Origin: Azospirillum rugosum
GTDB lineage: Bacteria > Pseudomonadota > Alphaproteobacteria > Azospirillales > Azospirillaceae
Assembly (NCBI RefSeq): GCF_017876155.1
Contig: NZ_JAGINP010000010.1
Span: forward strand, 124,001 to 188,000
DNA: 64,000 nt
Direction of reading: 5' to 3'
The translations under genes and the position numbers were made by a program. The notes beneath the pieces are model-generated. The model did not search any database. It worked only from the letters and a program-made list of their open reading frames with translations, and was not told the origin of the DNA. Below are positions 33,765-42,720 of this stretch, one piece after another (position 1 is the stretch's first letter; the number at the start of each line of letters is the position of its first letter).

Positions 33765-34313
33765 TCAGGTGGAAGCGACGCCGCCAAGGGAGACATAATT
33801 GCGGCCGAAATAGATTGAGGGGCTCCCTTCCGCCGGACCGCAGGCCGCGTTCACCTTGCCGATGAAAACGGTGTGGGTCAGGATCGGCGTCTGGGCCAGA
33901 ACCTCGCAGTCGAGCCAGAAATAGGCATCGCGCAGAACCGGGACTCCGTTCCCGGTTTCGATCCAGTCGCCGCTGGCGTATTTCCCTTCGTTTTTCTCGC
34001 CGTTCATTCCGGCGAAGCGGTTCGAAATGTCATGCTGCCCTTCACGCAGGAAATTGACGCCGAAGCGCTGGACACGGCAAAGCGGCTCATGCGCCTCCGC
34101 ATTGTGATTGACGCAGATCAGCACCGAGGGCGGCTTGATGCTGAAGGATGAGAGCGACGTGACGGACAACCCAAAGCGGCGGCCGTCGTGATCCCGGCAT
34201 GTGATGATCGCCACCGCGGCTGCGTTCAGCGACATCAAATGCTTGAATTTCGCAAGGAATTCCGGGGAGTCGTGACTGGTGCACGTCCCGGCTTCCAGCG
34301 TGCTTGACGCCAT
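33765..34313 (-). CDS. Flavin reductase (FMN, HpaC-like)
   Basis: 182 residues, the flavin-reductase split-barrel fold with SVTSLSSFSIKPPSVLICVN near residue 50-70 and FGVNFL later, as in HpaC/NtaB-type reductases that supply reduced FMN to a monooxygenase. GGGAGG lies before the ATG. It is 66 bases upstream of the LLM gene and is its likely partner in a two-component monooxygenase. Confidence 0.87.
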   Translation of the reverse strand: MASSTLEAGTCTSHDSPEFLAKFKHLMSLNAAAVAIITCRDHDGRRFGLSVTSLSSFSIKPPSVLICVNHNAEAHEPLCRVQRFGVNFLREGQHDISNRFAGMNGEKNEGKYASGDWIETGNGVPVLRDAYFWLDCEVLAQTPILTHTVFIGKVNAACGPAEGSPSIYFGRNYVSLGGVAST

Positions 34314-34390
34314 TTTTTCCTCCCTATGTGACGTGATTGATTGGCTTTGCGCCCCCGGCGAACCCCCGCAGCGGCGGATCCGGCCAAACG

Positions 34391-35158
34391 CTATCCCGGG
34401 AAATGTCCACGCAATGCCGTCAGACCCGCGCGCAGGACGCTGACGTCATTGCCGACGGCGACGAAGGTCAGGCCGGCCGCCAACCAGGATTTCGCCAACG
34501 CGGGATCCGACGTCAGCCCTCCCACCGGCAGTCCGGCGGCAATGATCCTGTTCGCGGCGGAAAGCATGGCCTGCTGGACTTCGGGCGCGGCAGGGCGGCC
34601 GAGATGGCCCATGTCGGCGGCCAGATCGGCGGTGCCGATGAAGATCCCGTCCACCCCTTCGACGGCGCAGATGGCCTCAATGTTCGCAAGGCCCTTCACC
34701 GTCTCGACCTGCAGCAGCAGGCAGGCCCTTTCGTTGGCACGTGCAAGATAGTCGGTGTCGGCCCCAAATCGGGAGGCGCGCGCGAGGGCCGACCCGACCC
34801 CCCGGCGCCCTCGGGGCGGATAGTGCATCGCCTCGGCCAGCCGCTTGGCCTGCTCGGCGGTCTCGATCATCGGGGCGAGGATCGTGCGCACCCCGGCGTC
34901 GGTCGCCTGTTTGAGGAAGTTTAGGTCATTGACCGGAATGCGCAGCACCGGCTCGCCGCCGCAATCTTGCATCGCCTGCAGCTGGGCAACCACCGTGGTG
35001 ATGGTGTTGGGCGCGTGTTCGGCGTCGATGACGTACCAGTCGAAGCCGCACTGGCCGCAAAGCTCGGCCGTATAGGCGGAGGCCATGGCCATCCACAGCC
35101 CGACCTGCGGCGTCCTCGCTTCGAGGGCGGCCTTGAAGGCGTTGGTCTGACGATCCAT
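34391..35158 (-). CDS. HpcH/HpaI-family aldolase
   Basis: 255 residues with the HpaI fold features: DAEHAPN near residue 46 (metal/substrate pocket), VRIP-type segment LRIPVNDLNFLKQATDAGVR, an arginine-rich PPRGRRGVG loop and the metal-binding QVETVKGLANIEAI. Family members split 2-keto-4-hydroxy acids into pyruvate and an aldehyde, using a divalent metal. The gene is 8 bases after a matching hydratase gene, as in the last two steps of homoprotocatechuate-type meta-cleavage pathways. The natural substrate here is inferred only from that pairing. Confidence 0.85.
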   Translation of the reverse strand: MDRQTNAFKAALEARTPQVGLWMAMASAYTAELCGQCGFDWYVIDAEHAPNTITTVVAQLQAMQDCGGEPVLRIPVNDLNFLKQATDAGVRTILAPMIETAEQAKRLAEAMHYPPRGRRGVGSALARASRFGADTDYLARANERACLLLQVETVKGLANIEAICAVEGVDGIFIGTADLAADMGHLGRPAAPEVQQAMLSAANRIIAAGLPVGGLTSDPALAKSWLAAGLTFVAVGNDVSVLRAGLTALRGHFPG

Positions 35159-35166
35159 CGCTGTCC

Positions 35167-35973
35167 CTATTCGAAAAAGCAGGAGATGGTGCCCAGCGGA
35201 CCGTAGTCGGCGGTGACCGTGGCGGCAGGGCCGGTCTCGATCGGCCGGATGAAGGATCCGGACAGGATGATCTCGCCGGGCTCGACGCCCTGCCCCATCC
35301 CGGCGAGCCGCCGCACCAGCCAGGCCACGCCGCGCGCCGGGTGGTTCAGCACGCCGGCGCCCAAGCCGGTTTCCTCGACGACGCCGTTGCGGCTGACGAT
35401 GGCGCCGGCCCGGCGCATGTCGATCCGGTCCGGGCGGGCCGGCGTTCCGCCGAGGACGTAGCCCGCGTTTGCGGCGTTGTCGGCGATGGTGTCGCAGACG
35501 GTGCGGGTCTTGCCGGTGTCGCGGCACACCCGTTCGATCCGCGTGTCGAGGATTTCCAGCGCCGGAACCACGTATTCGGTGGCGCGCAGCACGTCGAGGA
35601 CGTCGGTGTCCGGCCCGGACAGCCCGGTGTGCAGGACGAAGGCCAGCTCGGCCTCGATCCGCGGCTGGATGAAGCGGCCGCGCGGGATGGTCGCGCCATC
35701 CTCAAACGCCATGGTGTTGAACAGCACGCCGGAATCCGGCGTGTCGATGTTCAGCGCCGCCTGCATCGCCCGCGAGGTCAGGCCGATCTTCCAGCCGGTC
35801 GGCACTTCCCCCGCTGCGCGCTTCAGCGCCACCAGCCCGTCCTGGATGCGGTAGCTGTCGGCGATGGTCATGCCCGGATGCAGGGTCGAAAGGTGCCCGA
35901 TCTGCCGCCTCGTGCCTTCGGCCTCAAAAAGACGGCGCGCCGCCGACGCGACCTCGGCTTCGTTCAATGTCAT
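35167..35973 (-). CDS. 2-oxo-hepta-3-ene-1,7-dioate hydratase-like enzyme (HpaH family)
   Basis: 268 residues, the hydratase/decarboxylase fold of the HpaH/MhpD family (GWKIGLTSRAMQAAL, IEAELAFVL with the metal-binding acidic residues, NPARGVAWLVRRLAG). These enzymes add water to 2-oxo-3-ene or 4-ene acids in ring-cleavage pathways. GGAGG precedes the ATG. It lies between the cupin dioxygenase (25 bases upstream) and the aldolase, giving an order that mirrors the chemistry: ring cleavage, hydration, aldol cleavage. Confidence 0.85.
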   Translation of the reverse strand: MTLNEAEVASAARRLFEAEGTRRQIGHLSTLHPGMTIADSYRIQDGLVALKRAAGEVPTGWKIGLTSRAMQAALNIDTPDSGVLFNTMAFEDGATIPRGRFIQPRIEAELAFVLHTGLSGPDTDVLDVLRATEYVVPALEILDTRIERVCRDTGKTRTVCDTIADNAANAGYVLGGTPARPDRIDMRRAGAIVSRNGVVEETGLGAGVLNHPARGVAWLVRRLAGMGQGVEPGEIILSGSFIRPIETGPAATVTADYGPLGTISCFFE

Positions 35974-35998
35974 GCGGCATCCTCCAGCGCGCGGCGAG

Positions 35999-37114
35999 TC
36001 ACTTCCCGGCTTCCCGCGGGAAGACGAAGCCCTTCTGCCCTTCTTCGTTGCCCAGGGAGAGGATCGGCTGGTCGGGGCTTTCCTGCCAGAGCAGCGAGCC
36101 CAGGGCGATCTGCATCGGATGGTCCTGCACCGTCAGCACGGTCCAGCCATCCTTGCCGACATAGTGGGCATGCTCCAGCCAGCTCGGCGCCGAAAGCAGA
36201 AGATCGCCCGCCTTCCAGTCCACGCGCTGGCCGTCCACGATGCTGTAGCCGTGTCCCGTTCGATGGTAGTTGATCGAGGCGGAGGTGTGGAAATGGCCGC
36301 GCGTGCCGGCGTAGGGCGGCGTGCCGGGCGAGGCGCCGGCGTAGGTGGCGAAATGCACCGGGGTCGTGCCCTGGCGCCTCTCGGTGGCCGGGTTGTAGAG
36401 CAGCCAGATGCCGCGCTTGTTCGGGTCGTCGTTGTGGCCGGGGTTGATCGGCAGATAGGGCGCGATGTCCTCCCATTGCCAATGCAGCGGCGGGTTCGGC
36501 ACCGGCTCGATGTCCGTCAGGTGCTCGTAGCCGCGAAGCTCCGTCCCGGTCGAGGGCAGCCGGTGGATCGGCCCGGTCTTGCGGGTGTACGGCCGTTCGG
36601 CGGGCAGGGCGTCCGCGACGTCCGGCTTCGGCTCGGGGATCGGCAGGTTTTCCTCGGCCCAATAGGCGCCGATCCGGCGCAGGAAGGCCGCGTTCGAATA
36701 GGTGAGCCAGGCCCAGAGCTGATCGGAGGTGTTCTCGTAATAATAAGGCTTCATCGAAGGCACGGTCCACACGTCGCTTTCCCGGATCGGGAAATGCGTG
36801 GTGGCGACGCTGGCGCGCCCGCCGCCGAGGATCGACGTTTCCAGAAGCGAGTAGTTGCCCCGCCGCACCGGGGTGCGCTCACCGGGTTTCAGCACGGTGA
36901 TCGTCACCTCGGTGACCGGGGTGAAGCTGGGGATCCCGTCGGTGGCCCTGGGATGCACGATGCTGGACGCACGATAGCCCGAGGCCGGCATGTCGCCGGC
37001 GGCAAGACGCGTGATCTCGGCGTCGATCGCCTCCTTCGGGACCAGATAGGCGCTCCAGGCGTCCCGCTCCACGGGGGCCGCCGCCGAGGGCGTTCCAAAG
37101 GTGATCATGTTCAT
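35999..37114 (-). CDS. Bicupin ring-cleavage dioxygenase (gentisate dioxygenase-like)
   Basis: 371 residues with two cupin halves, of the gentisate 1,2-dioxygenase group. The iron-binding histidines are likely those in TRGHFHTSASINYH and in WLEHAHYVGKDG of the second half, which differs from the standard gentisate motif. It opens a hydroxylated aromatic ring or, given the divergence, another ring. GGAGGAAGG lies before the ATG at 37114. It heads a five-gene operon and is divergent from a TetR gene, with palindromic operator candidates between them. Substrate unknown. Confidence 0.75.
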   Translation of the reverse strand: MNMITFGTPSAAAPVERDAWSAYLVPKEAIDAEITRLAAGDMPASGYRASSIVHPRATDGIPSFTPVTEVTITVLKPGERTPVRRGNYSLLETSILGGGRASVATTHFPIRESDVWTVPSMKPYYYENTSDQLWAWLTYSNAAFLRRIGAYWAEENLPIPEPKPDVADALPAERPYTRKTGPIHRLPSTGTELRGYEHLTDIEPVPNPPLHWQWEDIAPYLPINPGHNDDPNKRGIWLLYNPATERRQGTTPVHFATYAGASPGTPPYAGTRGHFHTSASINYHRTGHGYSIVDGQRVDWKAGDLLLSAPSWLEHAHYVGKDGWTVLTVQDHPMQIALGSLLWQESPDQPILSLGNEEGQKGFVFPREAGK

Positions 37115-37159
37115 TGTGCCTTCCTCCCATTTGCCGGCCGCCGGGGGCGGCGAGCGGGT

Positions 37160-37175
37160 GTAGTCTTTTGACTAC
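37160..37175. promoter_or_regulatory. Operator dyad 1, GTAGTC-N4-GACTAC
   Basis: A perfect 6-bp inverted repeat with spacer TTTT in the divergent region between the cupin dioxygenase and tetR genes. It shares three bases with a second dyad just to its right. The likely ligand-binding protein is the adjacent TetR regulator. Confidence 0.5.
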
Positions 37176-37190
37176 AGTTCCCAAACTGTA
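37173..37190. promoter_or_regulatory. Operator dyad 2, TACAGTT-N4-AACTGTA
   Basis: A perfect 7-bp inverted repeat with a CCCA spacer, overlapping the first dyad. The GACTACA half-site appears again a few bases on (GGACTACAAACTG near 37197). Two interleaved dyads imply two binding modes or two regulators. Confidence 0.5.
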
Positions 37191-37279
37191 ACCAATGGAC
37201 TACAAACTGTCCATCGAAAAACGTTGGTGGCACGACCAATTGGGCGCTGCCGGAGTTCTATTGTTTCAGCGGGGGACGC

Positions 37280-37864
37280 ATGACTGAGGACAAGCCGTTC
37301 GGGCGGGATGCCACCACGGCGGCGCTGCTGGACGCGGCGGACACGCTGTTCGGCGAAAAGGGGCCGAGCGCGGTGACGGTGCGCGAGATTTCGGCGCGGG
37401 CGAACGTGAACCACGCGCTGCTGCATCGGCATTTCGGCACGAAGGAGGCGCTGCTCGATGCGATCATCGACAAGCACATGAACGCCAGCAAGGCCGTCAT
37501 CGAGGAGGCTGCGGAGCCGGATCTGGCAATCCGCAACCTGCTGCGCTATCTGGTCTCGCAGCCCGCCTTCACCCGGACCTTCGCCCATCTGATCCTCGAC
37601 CAGCGCCCGCTTTCGGACTTCGTCCGCAAGAACGGCGGCACGGCGGATCTGGCCGCGTTGCTGCATCGGACGGGGATTGACGAGGCCGAGACTCGCGCGA
37701 TCGCGGCCGTGGTGATCTCGTTCTCGCTGGGCTGGACCCTGTTCCGGGATTTGGCCCGCTACGCCGCCTCCTGCGACGACGGGACGGAGCAGCTCGACGA
37801 GCGGGCAATCGCGATGCTCACGGACCTGTTGCATCGGGCGATGGCGGGCGCGAAAGCCGGTTGA
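37280..37864 (+). CDS. TetR-family transcriptional regulator
   Basis: 194 residues with the TetR DNA-binding domain at residues 12-60 (AALLDAADTLFGEKG, VTVREISARANVN, LLHRHFGTKEALL). GGGGG precedes the ATG. It is divergent from the cupin dioxygenase operon and is convergent with an MFS transporter gene 42 bases downstream. Regulation of the catabolic genes by binding the palindromes in the 37160-37190 gap is the likely role. The inducer is unknown. Confidence 0.88.
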   Translation: MTEDKPFGRDATTAALLDAADTLFGEKGPSAVTVREISARANVNHALLHRHFGTKEALLDAIIDKHMNASKAVIEEAAEPDLAIRNLLRYLVSQPAFTRTFAHLILDQRPLSDFVRKNGGTADLAALLHRTGIDEAETRAIAAVVISFSLGWTLFRDLARYAASCDDGTEQLDERAIAMLTDLLHRAMAGAKAG

Positions 37865-37906
37865 GGCCGGTTCGCGCGCCCGCCATCGCCCTTTACTCCC
37901 CCGCCC

Positions 37907-39250
37907 CTACTCCCCCGCCCGCGCCACGGCCATTCCGGCAGCGCCGGGCGCCGGCCGGCGCAGGAAGACCGCGCCCACGGCGCCGGACAGCACGATCATG
38001 CCCAACGGATAGAACAGCCCGGCGTGGATGTAGCCGGTCTCGCGCACCAGCGTCAGGCAGACCAGCGGCAGCAGGCCGCCGATCAGGCTGAAGGCGATGT
38101 TGAACGGCAGCGAGACGGAGGTGTATCGCATCTGCGGCGGAAACTGCTCGGACATGAAGGCGGCGTAGGGGCCGTAGATCGCGGCGAACAGAACCGTCAG
38201 CGCGGCGACCAGCGCGACCAGCAAGGCGAGGCTGTGCGACTGAGCCGCATGCTCCAGCCCGAAGAAGATCGGGAAGAGCAGGAGCGCGTTCAGAGCCAGG
38301 CCGGTGAAGATCACGCGCCGCCGGCCAAACCGGTCGGACAGCCCGCCCATGATGGGGAAGAACGGGATCCCCAGAAGGATTCCGGCGGCGAGGCCCGTCG
38401 AGACGAAGATGGGATCGGCCTTCAGGATCGCCTGAAGAAAGATCCCGCAGTACAGGAACAGGATCCCGCTCATCGCGGCCACCCCGGCGGACACGCCGAA
38501 CAGCGCCACCAGCATGGCCCGGATGTTCGCGCCGTCGCTCAACGCGGCCTTCACCGGCGATTTTTCGAGCGTCCCGCGCCGTTCCATCTCGCGGAAGACC
38601 GGCGATTCCTCGGCCCCGGCGCGGATCCACAGCGAGATCAGCACCAGCGCCAGCGACATCAGGAACGGCAGCCGCCACCCCCAGGACGCGAACTGCTCCG
38701 CCGTCGTGCTGCTGCGCACCAGCAGCGTCACGCCCGTCGCGCACAGCAGGCCGATTCCCGCGGTCGTCTGGATCCAGCCCGTCCAATAGCCCATCTCGCG
38801 CGGCGAGGCGTTCTCCGCGACGTAGATCGCCGCACCGCCGTATTCGCCGCCAAGAGCGATGCCCTGCATCATCCGCAGGACGATCAGCAGCACCGGCGCC
38901 AGAAGGCCGACATGCTCGTAGGTCGGCAGCAGGCCGATGGCCACGGTGGACGCCCCCATGATCAGCATCGTGATCACGAAGGTGCGCTTTCGCCCGATGC
39001 GGTCGCCCATGGCGCCGAAGAACAGGCCGCCGAGCGGCCGCAGCAGATAGCCCGTCGCGAAGGTGCCCACGCTGAGCAGGACGCCGGCGATCGGGTCCCC
39101 TTTCGGGAAGAAGATGTCCGCCAGGAACACCGCCAGCGTGGCGTAGATGAAAAAGTCATACCATTCGACGATCGTTCCCGCCGACGAGGCGAGAATCACC
39201 CTCAGCATCGGCCGCCGGTGGCTGCCGTCATCCACACGTCCCATCATCAT
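37907..39250 (-). CDS. MFS transporter, metabolite:H+ symporter family
   Basis: 447 residues with 12 predicted helices. The first helix region IVEWYDFFIYATLAVFLADIFFP and RPLGGLFFGAMGDRIGRKRTF are typical of the MHS group (shikimate, alpha-ketoglutarate, proline-betaine, aromatic acid carriers). GGAGG lies before the first of three consecutive ATGs. It is the last of four genes (FAH-family, OCD-family, SnoaL-like, MFS) and is most likely the importer of the compound this cluster degrades. A tandem TACTCCCCCGCCC sequence follows the stop. Confidence 0.85.
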   Translation of the reverse strand: MMMGRVDDGSHRRPMLRVILASSAGTIVEWYDFFIYATLAVFLADIFFPKGDPIAGVLLSVGTFATGYLLRPLGGLFFGAMGDRIGRKRTFVITMLIMGASTVAIGLLPTYEHVGLLAPVLLIVLRMMQGIALGGEYGGAAIYVAENASPREMGYWTGWIQTTAGIGLLCATGVTLLVRSSTTAEQFASWGWRLPFLMSLALVLISLWIRAGAEESPVFREMERRGTLEKSPVKAALSDGANIRAMLVALFGVSAGVAAMSGILFLYCGIFLQAILKADPIFVSTGLAAGILLGIPFFPIMGGLSDRFGRRRVIFTGLALNALLLFPIFFGLEHAAQSHSLALLVALVAALTVLFAAIYGPYAAFMSEQFPPQMRYTSVSLPFNIAFSLIGGLLPLVCLTLVRETGYIHAGLFYPLGMIVLSGAVGAVFLRRPAPGAAGMAVARAGE

Positions 39251-39345
39251 CGTTTCCTCCCGGGGCTTATTCTTGAAACGGGCACTCGCCTGGAAACGCC
39301 GGCCCCGGAGCCTCGCGCCGGGGATGCCGACGGCCGCGAACGCGG

Positions 39346-39759
39346 TCAGAACAGCGGCGGCACCTCCTTGAAGACCAGCGTCCACGCCCCGCCCTCGCGG
39401 CGGTAGCGGTCCAACCCCGACAGGAGCCGGGCCGGCTGCGGAAGCGCCGGTCCGCCGGGCTCCGCCGGTTTCGGCGCGGCCTGATACAGCAGGTCGAAGG
39501 TGACCTCGATCTCGTCGGGGCCGGTCATGCCGGCCACAGCGTTGCAGACCAGATGGCGGCCCAGCACATCGCGCGGGCGGCCATCCATGATCCGGCGCAT
39601 CGCCTCGTGGCCGGTGTGCGGCGCACCCGCGCGCATCCACGTGCACGCCTCATGCACCATCCCGAGGATCTGGTCCGTCTCGTGGCGGTCCAGCAGCCAG
39701 TAGAAGCGGCGCGACATCCGCTCGCAGCACTGCAGCGCCAGTTGCTCCTGCTCCCACAT
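39346..39759 (-). CDS. SnoaL-like (NTF2 superfamily) small protein
   Basis: 137 residues. The N-terminal helix contains RRFYWLLDRHETDQILGMV, and the core ends in VFKEVPPLF; the length and the alternation of a helix then strands fit a SnoaL-like domain. It shares its start base with the stop of the upstream gene (TGATG), so it is coupled. In catabolic clusters such proteins are isomerases, dehydratases or small hydroxylase subunits. Which of these applies is not visible here. Confidence 0.65.
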   Translation of the reverse strand: MWEQEQLALQCCERMSRRFYWLLDRHETDQILGMVHEACTWMRAGAPHTGHEAMRRIMDGRPRDVLGRHLVCNAVAGMTGPDEIEVTFDLLYQAAPKPAEPGGPALPQPARLLSGLDRYRREGGAWTLVFKEVPPLF

Positions 39760-40817
39760 CACGCCATCCCCTGCGCAAGACCCTGCGCGATACGGGGGGC
39801 GGCGACGGGCATCGCCGTCCACGTCATGCTCCCGGCCTCGGCCTCGCCCAACGGCCGGCCCAGGCCGCGTTTGCGCGCCGCACGATGCGCCGCCACAGCG
39901 ATGGCCAGGTCGGACAGGCCCATGCCCATGGCCTTGAAGCAGGTGATCCGCCCCGGATTCCGGACGAACCCGTCCCCGCCCATCATCTGCCCGCCGATCA
40001 GCTGCCCAATCGTGGGAAGCGCCGCCCAGGCCGCCTCGTCGTCGCCGTAGAGCCGCTTCAGTTCGGCCGAGGCGATGCGGGCGTTCGGAACGTTGTCGAC
40101 CACGATCCCATCGATCCGGTCGAACACGTCGGGCATCAGTTCGGCATTGGCCGGCAGGATGGCCCCCACGGCGTTCACGTGGGTGCCCGCGCGCAGCATC
40201 GCGCCGGTGATGAAGGGCTCCCGGGCCCGGGTGACCACGGTCAGGATCGGCGCGGCGCCGACCGCCGCCGGCAGGTCCGGCTCCGCCACGATCTCCGCCT
40301 CGAAGGCCTGACGCAGCTTCTCGCAGAAGGCCAGCTTGTTCGCCTCGGTCGGGCTGTAGACGTGGATGCGGCGCAGGGGGCGGACCGTGGACACCGCCGC
40401 GACCTGGGCAAAGGCCTGACGCCCGGTTCCTATGATCGACAGGCTGTCGGCGTCCGGCGCGGCCATGATGGCGGTGGCCAGGCCGGAAATCCCCGCCGTG
40501 CGCAGCGCGCCCAGCGTCGCGGCGTCCATGATCGCCAGGACGGCTCCGGCCCGGGTGTCGAACAGGACATAGACCGCGCGCGCGCCGGCCGGGGTGTTGA
40601 TCCAGGACTTGATGCCGCCGACGCCCTGTTCGGGGTCGATCGAGCCGAGATTGTGCATGGAGGAGCGCGGCTCCCAGGTGGCGAGCACCTTGTTGAGGTT
40701 GCGCGCGCCCTGGCCGAACTCCCGCGGCAACTGGTAACGCAGCGCCTCGATTCCGGCGTTGAGCGGAACGAGCGCCGCCACCTCGGCCTCGGTCAGCCAG
40801 ATCGGTTGTTCTGTCAT
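39759..40817 (-). CDS. Ornithine cyclodeaminase / mu-crystallin family enzyme
   Basis: 352 residues. Rossmann fold with SIIGTGRQAFAQVAAV and the family's AGISGLATAIMA helix. Members are ornithine cyclodeaminase, alanine dehydrogenase, ketimine reductases and proline-related enzymes, all NAD(P)-dependent. In this cluster it may reduce an imine or an oxo acid produced from the ring compound, which would imply a nitrogen-containing substrate (inference). It lies 5 bases after the FAH-family gene. Confidence 0.82.
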   Translation of the reverse strand: MTEQPIWLTEAEVAALVPLNAGIEALRYQLPREFGQGARNLNKVLATWEPRSSMHNLGSIDPEQGVGGIKSWINTPAGARAVYVLFDTRAGAVLAIMDAATLGALRTAGISGLATAIMAAPDADSLSIIGTGRQAFAQVAAVSTVRPLRRIHVYSPTEANKLAFCEKLRQAFEAEIVAEPDLPAAVGAAPILTVVTRAREPFITGAMLRAGTHVNAVGAILPANAELMPDVFDRIDGIVVDNVPNARIASAELKRLYGDDEAAWAALPTIGQLIGGQMMGGDGFVRNPGRITCFKAMGMGLSDLAIAVAAHRAARKRGLGRPLGEAEAGSMTWTAMPVAAPRIAQGLAQGMA

Positions 40818-40822
40818 GGTCC

Positions 40823-41662
40823 TTACCTCTTCTCGCCGCGCTGTTCCGCCCGGACGGTGTTGCACAGGCTGCCGATGCCCGAGATCCGCATCTCGACGGC
40901 ATCGCCATCCTTCAGCCATTGGGGATCGGGTTTGCCGAAGGCGACGCCGGGCGGCGTTCCAAGGGCGATCACATCGCCCGGCCGCAGCGCCATGAAGGTG
41001 CTGAGGTAGGCGATGCAGTCCTCGACGGAAAAGATCATGTCGGTGCCGACGCCCCGCTGCCGGCCCTCGCCGTTGACCAGGGTCTCGAAGCGGAGATCGG
41101 CGGTCGGCGGCATCTCGTCGGGGGTGACGATCCAAGGGCCGATCGCGCCGGACCCATCGAAGTTCTTGCCCGGAAGGACTTGCCGGCTGTGCGTCTGCCA
41201 GTCGCGCACGCTGTTCTCGGCCATGCAGGTGTAGCCCAGCACATGGCCTGCCGCCTCGGCTGCCGGGATGTGCCGCCCGTGCCGCCCGATCACCGCCGCG
41301 AGTTCGATTTCGTAGTCGAGCTGGACGCTGGCGGCGGGCAGGATGACGTCCCGGCCCGGCCCCACCAGCGACGAGGAGTAGCGCGGGAAAACCGAGGGAC
41401 GCTCGGGAATGGCCATCCCCAGCTCTTCCGCGTGGCTGCGGAAGTTCAGGCCGACGCAGATGATGCGGGCGTCCGGAAGGACCGGCGCTTCGAGAACGGC
41501 CTCGCCCAACGGCAACGTGGTGACGGGCGCGGGCGGCGCCCCGGACAGGTCGGCCAGCCCGACGCCTTCGGGCAGGACGGCAACCGTTCCCCCGCCCTCC
41601 CCGCCGGTCTCGACGAGCCCCATCCGCCCGGTGAAGGCGCCCCCCAGGAATGCGATCTTCAT
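40823..41662 (-). CDS. Fumarylacetoacetate hydrolase family protein
   Basis: 279 residues with the FAH catalytic region: CVGLNFRSHAEE, FPRYSSSLVGPG, the metal-binding DYEIELAAVIG and GYTCMAENSVRD, and ALGTPPGVAFG. The family contains hydrolases, isomerases and decarboxylases (HpaG-like) that act on ring-cleavage products. GGAGG lies before the ATG. It heads a four-gene operon divergent from a LysR gene. Its most likely step is the conversion of the ring-opened acid before the hydratase/aldolase pair. Confidence 0.85.
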   Translation of the reverse strand: MKIAFLGGAFTGRMGLVETGGEGGGTVAVLPEGVGLADLSGAPPAPVTTLPLGEAVLEAPVLPDARIICVGLNFRSHAEELGMAIPERPSVFPRYSSSLVGPGRDVILPAASVQLDYEIELAAVIGRHGRHIPAAEAAGHVLGYTCMAENSVRDWQTHSRQVLPGKNFDGSGAIGPWIVTPDEMPPTADLRFETLVNGEGRQRGVGTDMIFSVEDCIAYLSTFMALRPGDVIALGTPPGVAFGKPDPQWLKDGDAVEMRISGIGSLCNTVRAEQRGEKR

Positions 41663-41769
41663 GGTGTTCCTCCGTTCGGAGCACAGATTGACAGGTCCAC
41701 CCGCATTCGTTTAGCGCTACAAAAAAGAATGTATTTTTCTTGGTTGACGAAAAATCGCAGGGGGCACGC

Positions 41770-42720
41770 ATGCGGGGACGCCGCCGCAAGGACAAGGACG
41801 GGAACATCCGGCTCCCGGTCCTGGCCGACTTCAGCTCGATCGAGGTCTTCGTCGCCATCATGGAGACCCGCAGCATCTCCAAGGCCGCGTCACGGCTGAA
41901 CACCGCGCCCTCCGTGGTCAGCCATCGGCTCACCACCCTGGAGTCCCTGGCGCAGGTGAAGCTGTTCAACCGCACGACCCGGATCGTCTCCCCGACGGAG
42001 GCGGCGGAGCGGCTCTACCGGCACTGCATCGAGATCATCCACCGCATCGACGCCGCCGAGCAGGAGCTATGGGGCGCAAACGCGGTGTTGTCCGGCGATC
42101 TGCGCATCGCAGCACCAGTCTATTTCGGGATGCAGAGCATCGCGCCGATCCTGCCCATCTTCATCCGGCGCTATCCCGGCCTGAACGTCTCGTTGCAGCT
42201 TTCCGCCCAGGCGGCCAACCTGATTTCCGAAGGGATCGACCTCGCGATCCGCTTCCAGGGCAAGGTGGACATCAAGAACGGCGACCGGATGATCCTTGAG
42301 AACGAGCGCGTGTTCTGCGCCTCGCCCCGGTATCTGGAAGAGCATGGCACGCCGCAGGTTCCCCTGGACCTGCAGAACCATGACTGCATCTGCTCCAGCA
42401 CGCCCGTGCCTTTCGCCAACTGGAGCTACCGCGAGAAGGGCGTCGCGGGCGTGATCCGCGTCCTCCCCATGATGCAGTCCGACAACGTTCTGGTCATGAT
42501 CGAGGCTACGCGCCAGGGCTTGGGGATCGCGCAGCTCGGCCGCCGCGTCATCGAACCGTTTCTCGCGTCGGGCGACCTGGTTACGGTCCTCGACGCCTAT
42601 GCTCCTGACCCGAATTACCTGATCGCCACCGCCCCCGACTCCAATTACATGCCCCAGAAGGCCATCGCCTTCGTCGACTTCCTTGTGGAGCATCTGGCCA
42701 AGCCGCGGGGCGTGGGCTGA
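41770..42720 (+). CDS. LysR-family regulator of the catabolic operon
   Basis: 316 residues from the ATG at 41770 (AGGGGG upstream); a TTG 30 bases earlier is also in frame. Winged helix at about 25-80 (SIEVFVAIMETRSISKAAS, NTAPSVVSHRLTTLE) and a typical co-inducer domain. It is divergent from the FAH-family gene with 107 bases between, so it probably activates it in response to a pathway intermediate. CATTC (41704) and GAATG (41727) form a spaced dyad in the gap. Confidence 0.87.
   Translation: MRGRRRKDKDGNIRLPVLADFSSIEVFVAIMETRSISKAASRLNTAPSVVSHRLTTLESLAQVKLFNRTTRIVSPTEAAERLYRHCIEIIHRIDAAEQELWGANAVLSGDLRIAAPVYFGMQSIAPILPIFIRRYPGLNVSLQLSAQAANLISEGIDLAIRFQGKVDIKNGDRMILENERVFCASPRYLEEHGTPQVPLDLQNHDCICSSTPVPFANWSYREKGVAGVIRVLPMMQSDNVLVMIEATRQGLGIAQLGRRVIEPFLASGDLVTVLDAYAPDPNYLIATAPDSNYMPQKAIAFVDFLVEHLAKPRGVG

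Noticed and set aside
36904-37098. Arg/Pro-rich minus-strand frame inside the cupin gene
   Set aside because: Composition of a shadow frame; the cupin reading frame has conserved metal-site histidines and a good ribosome site.
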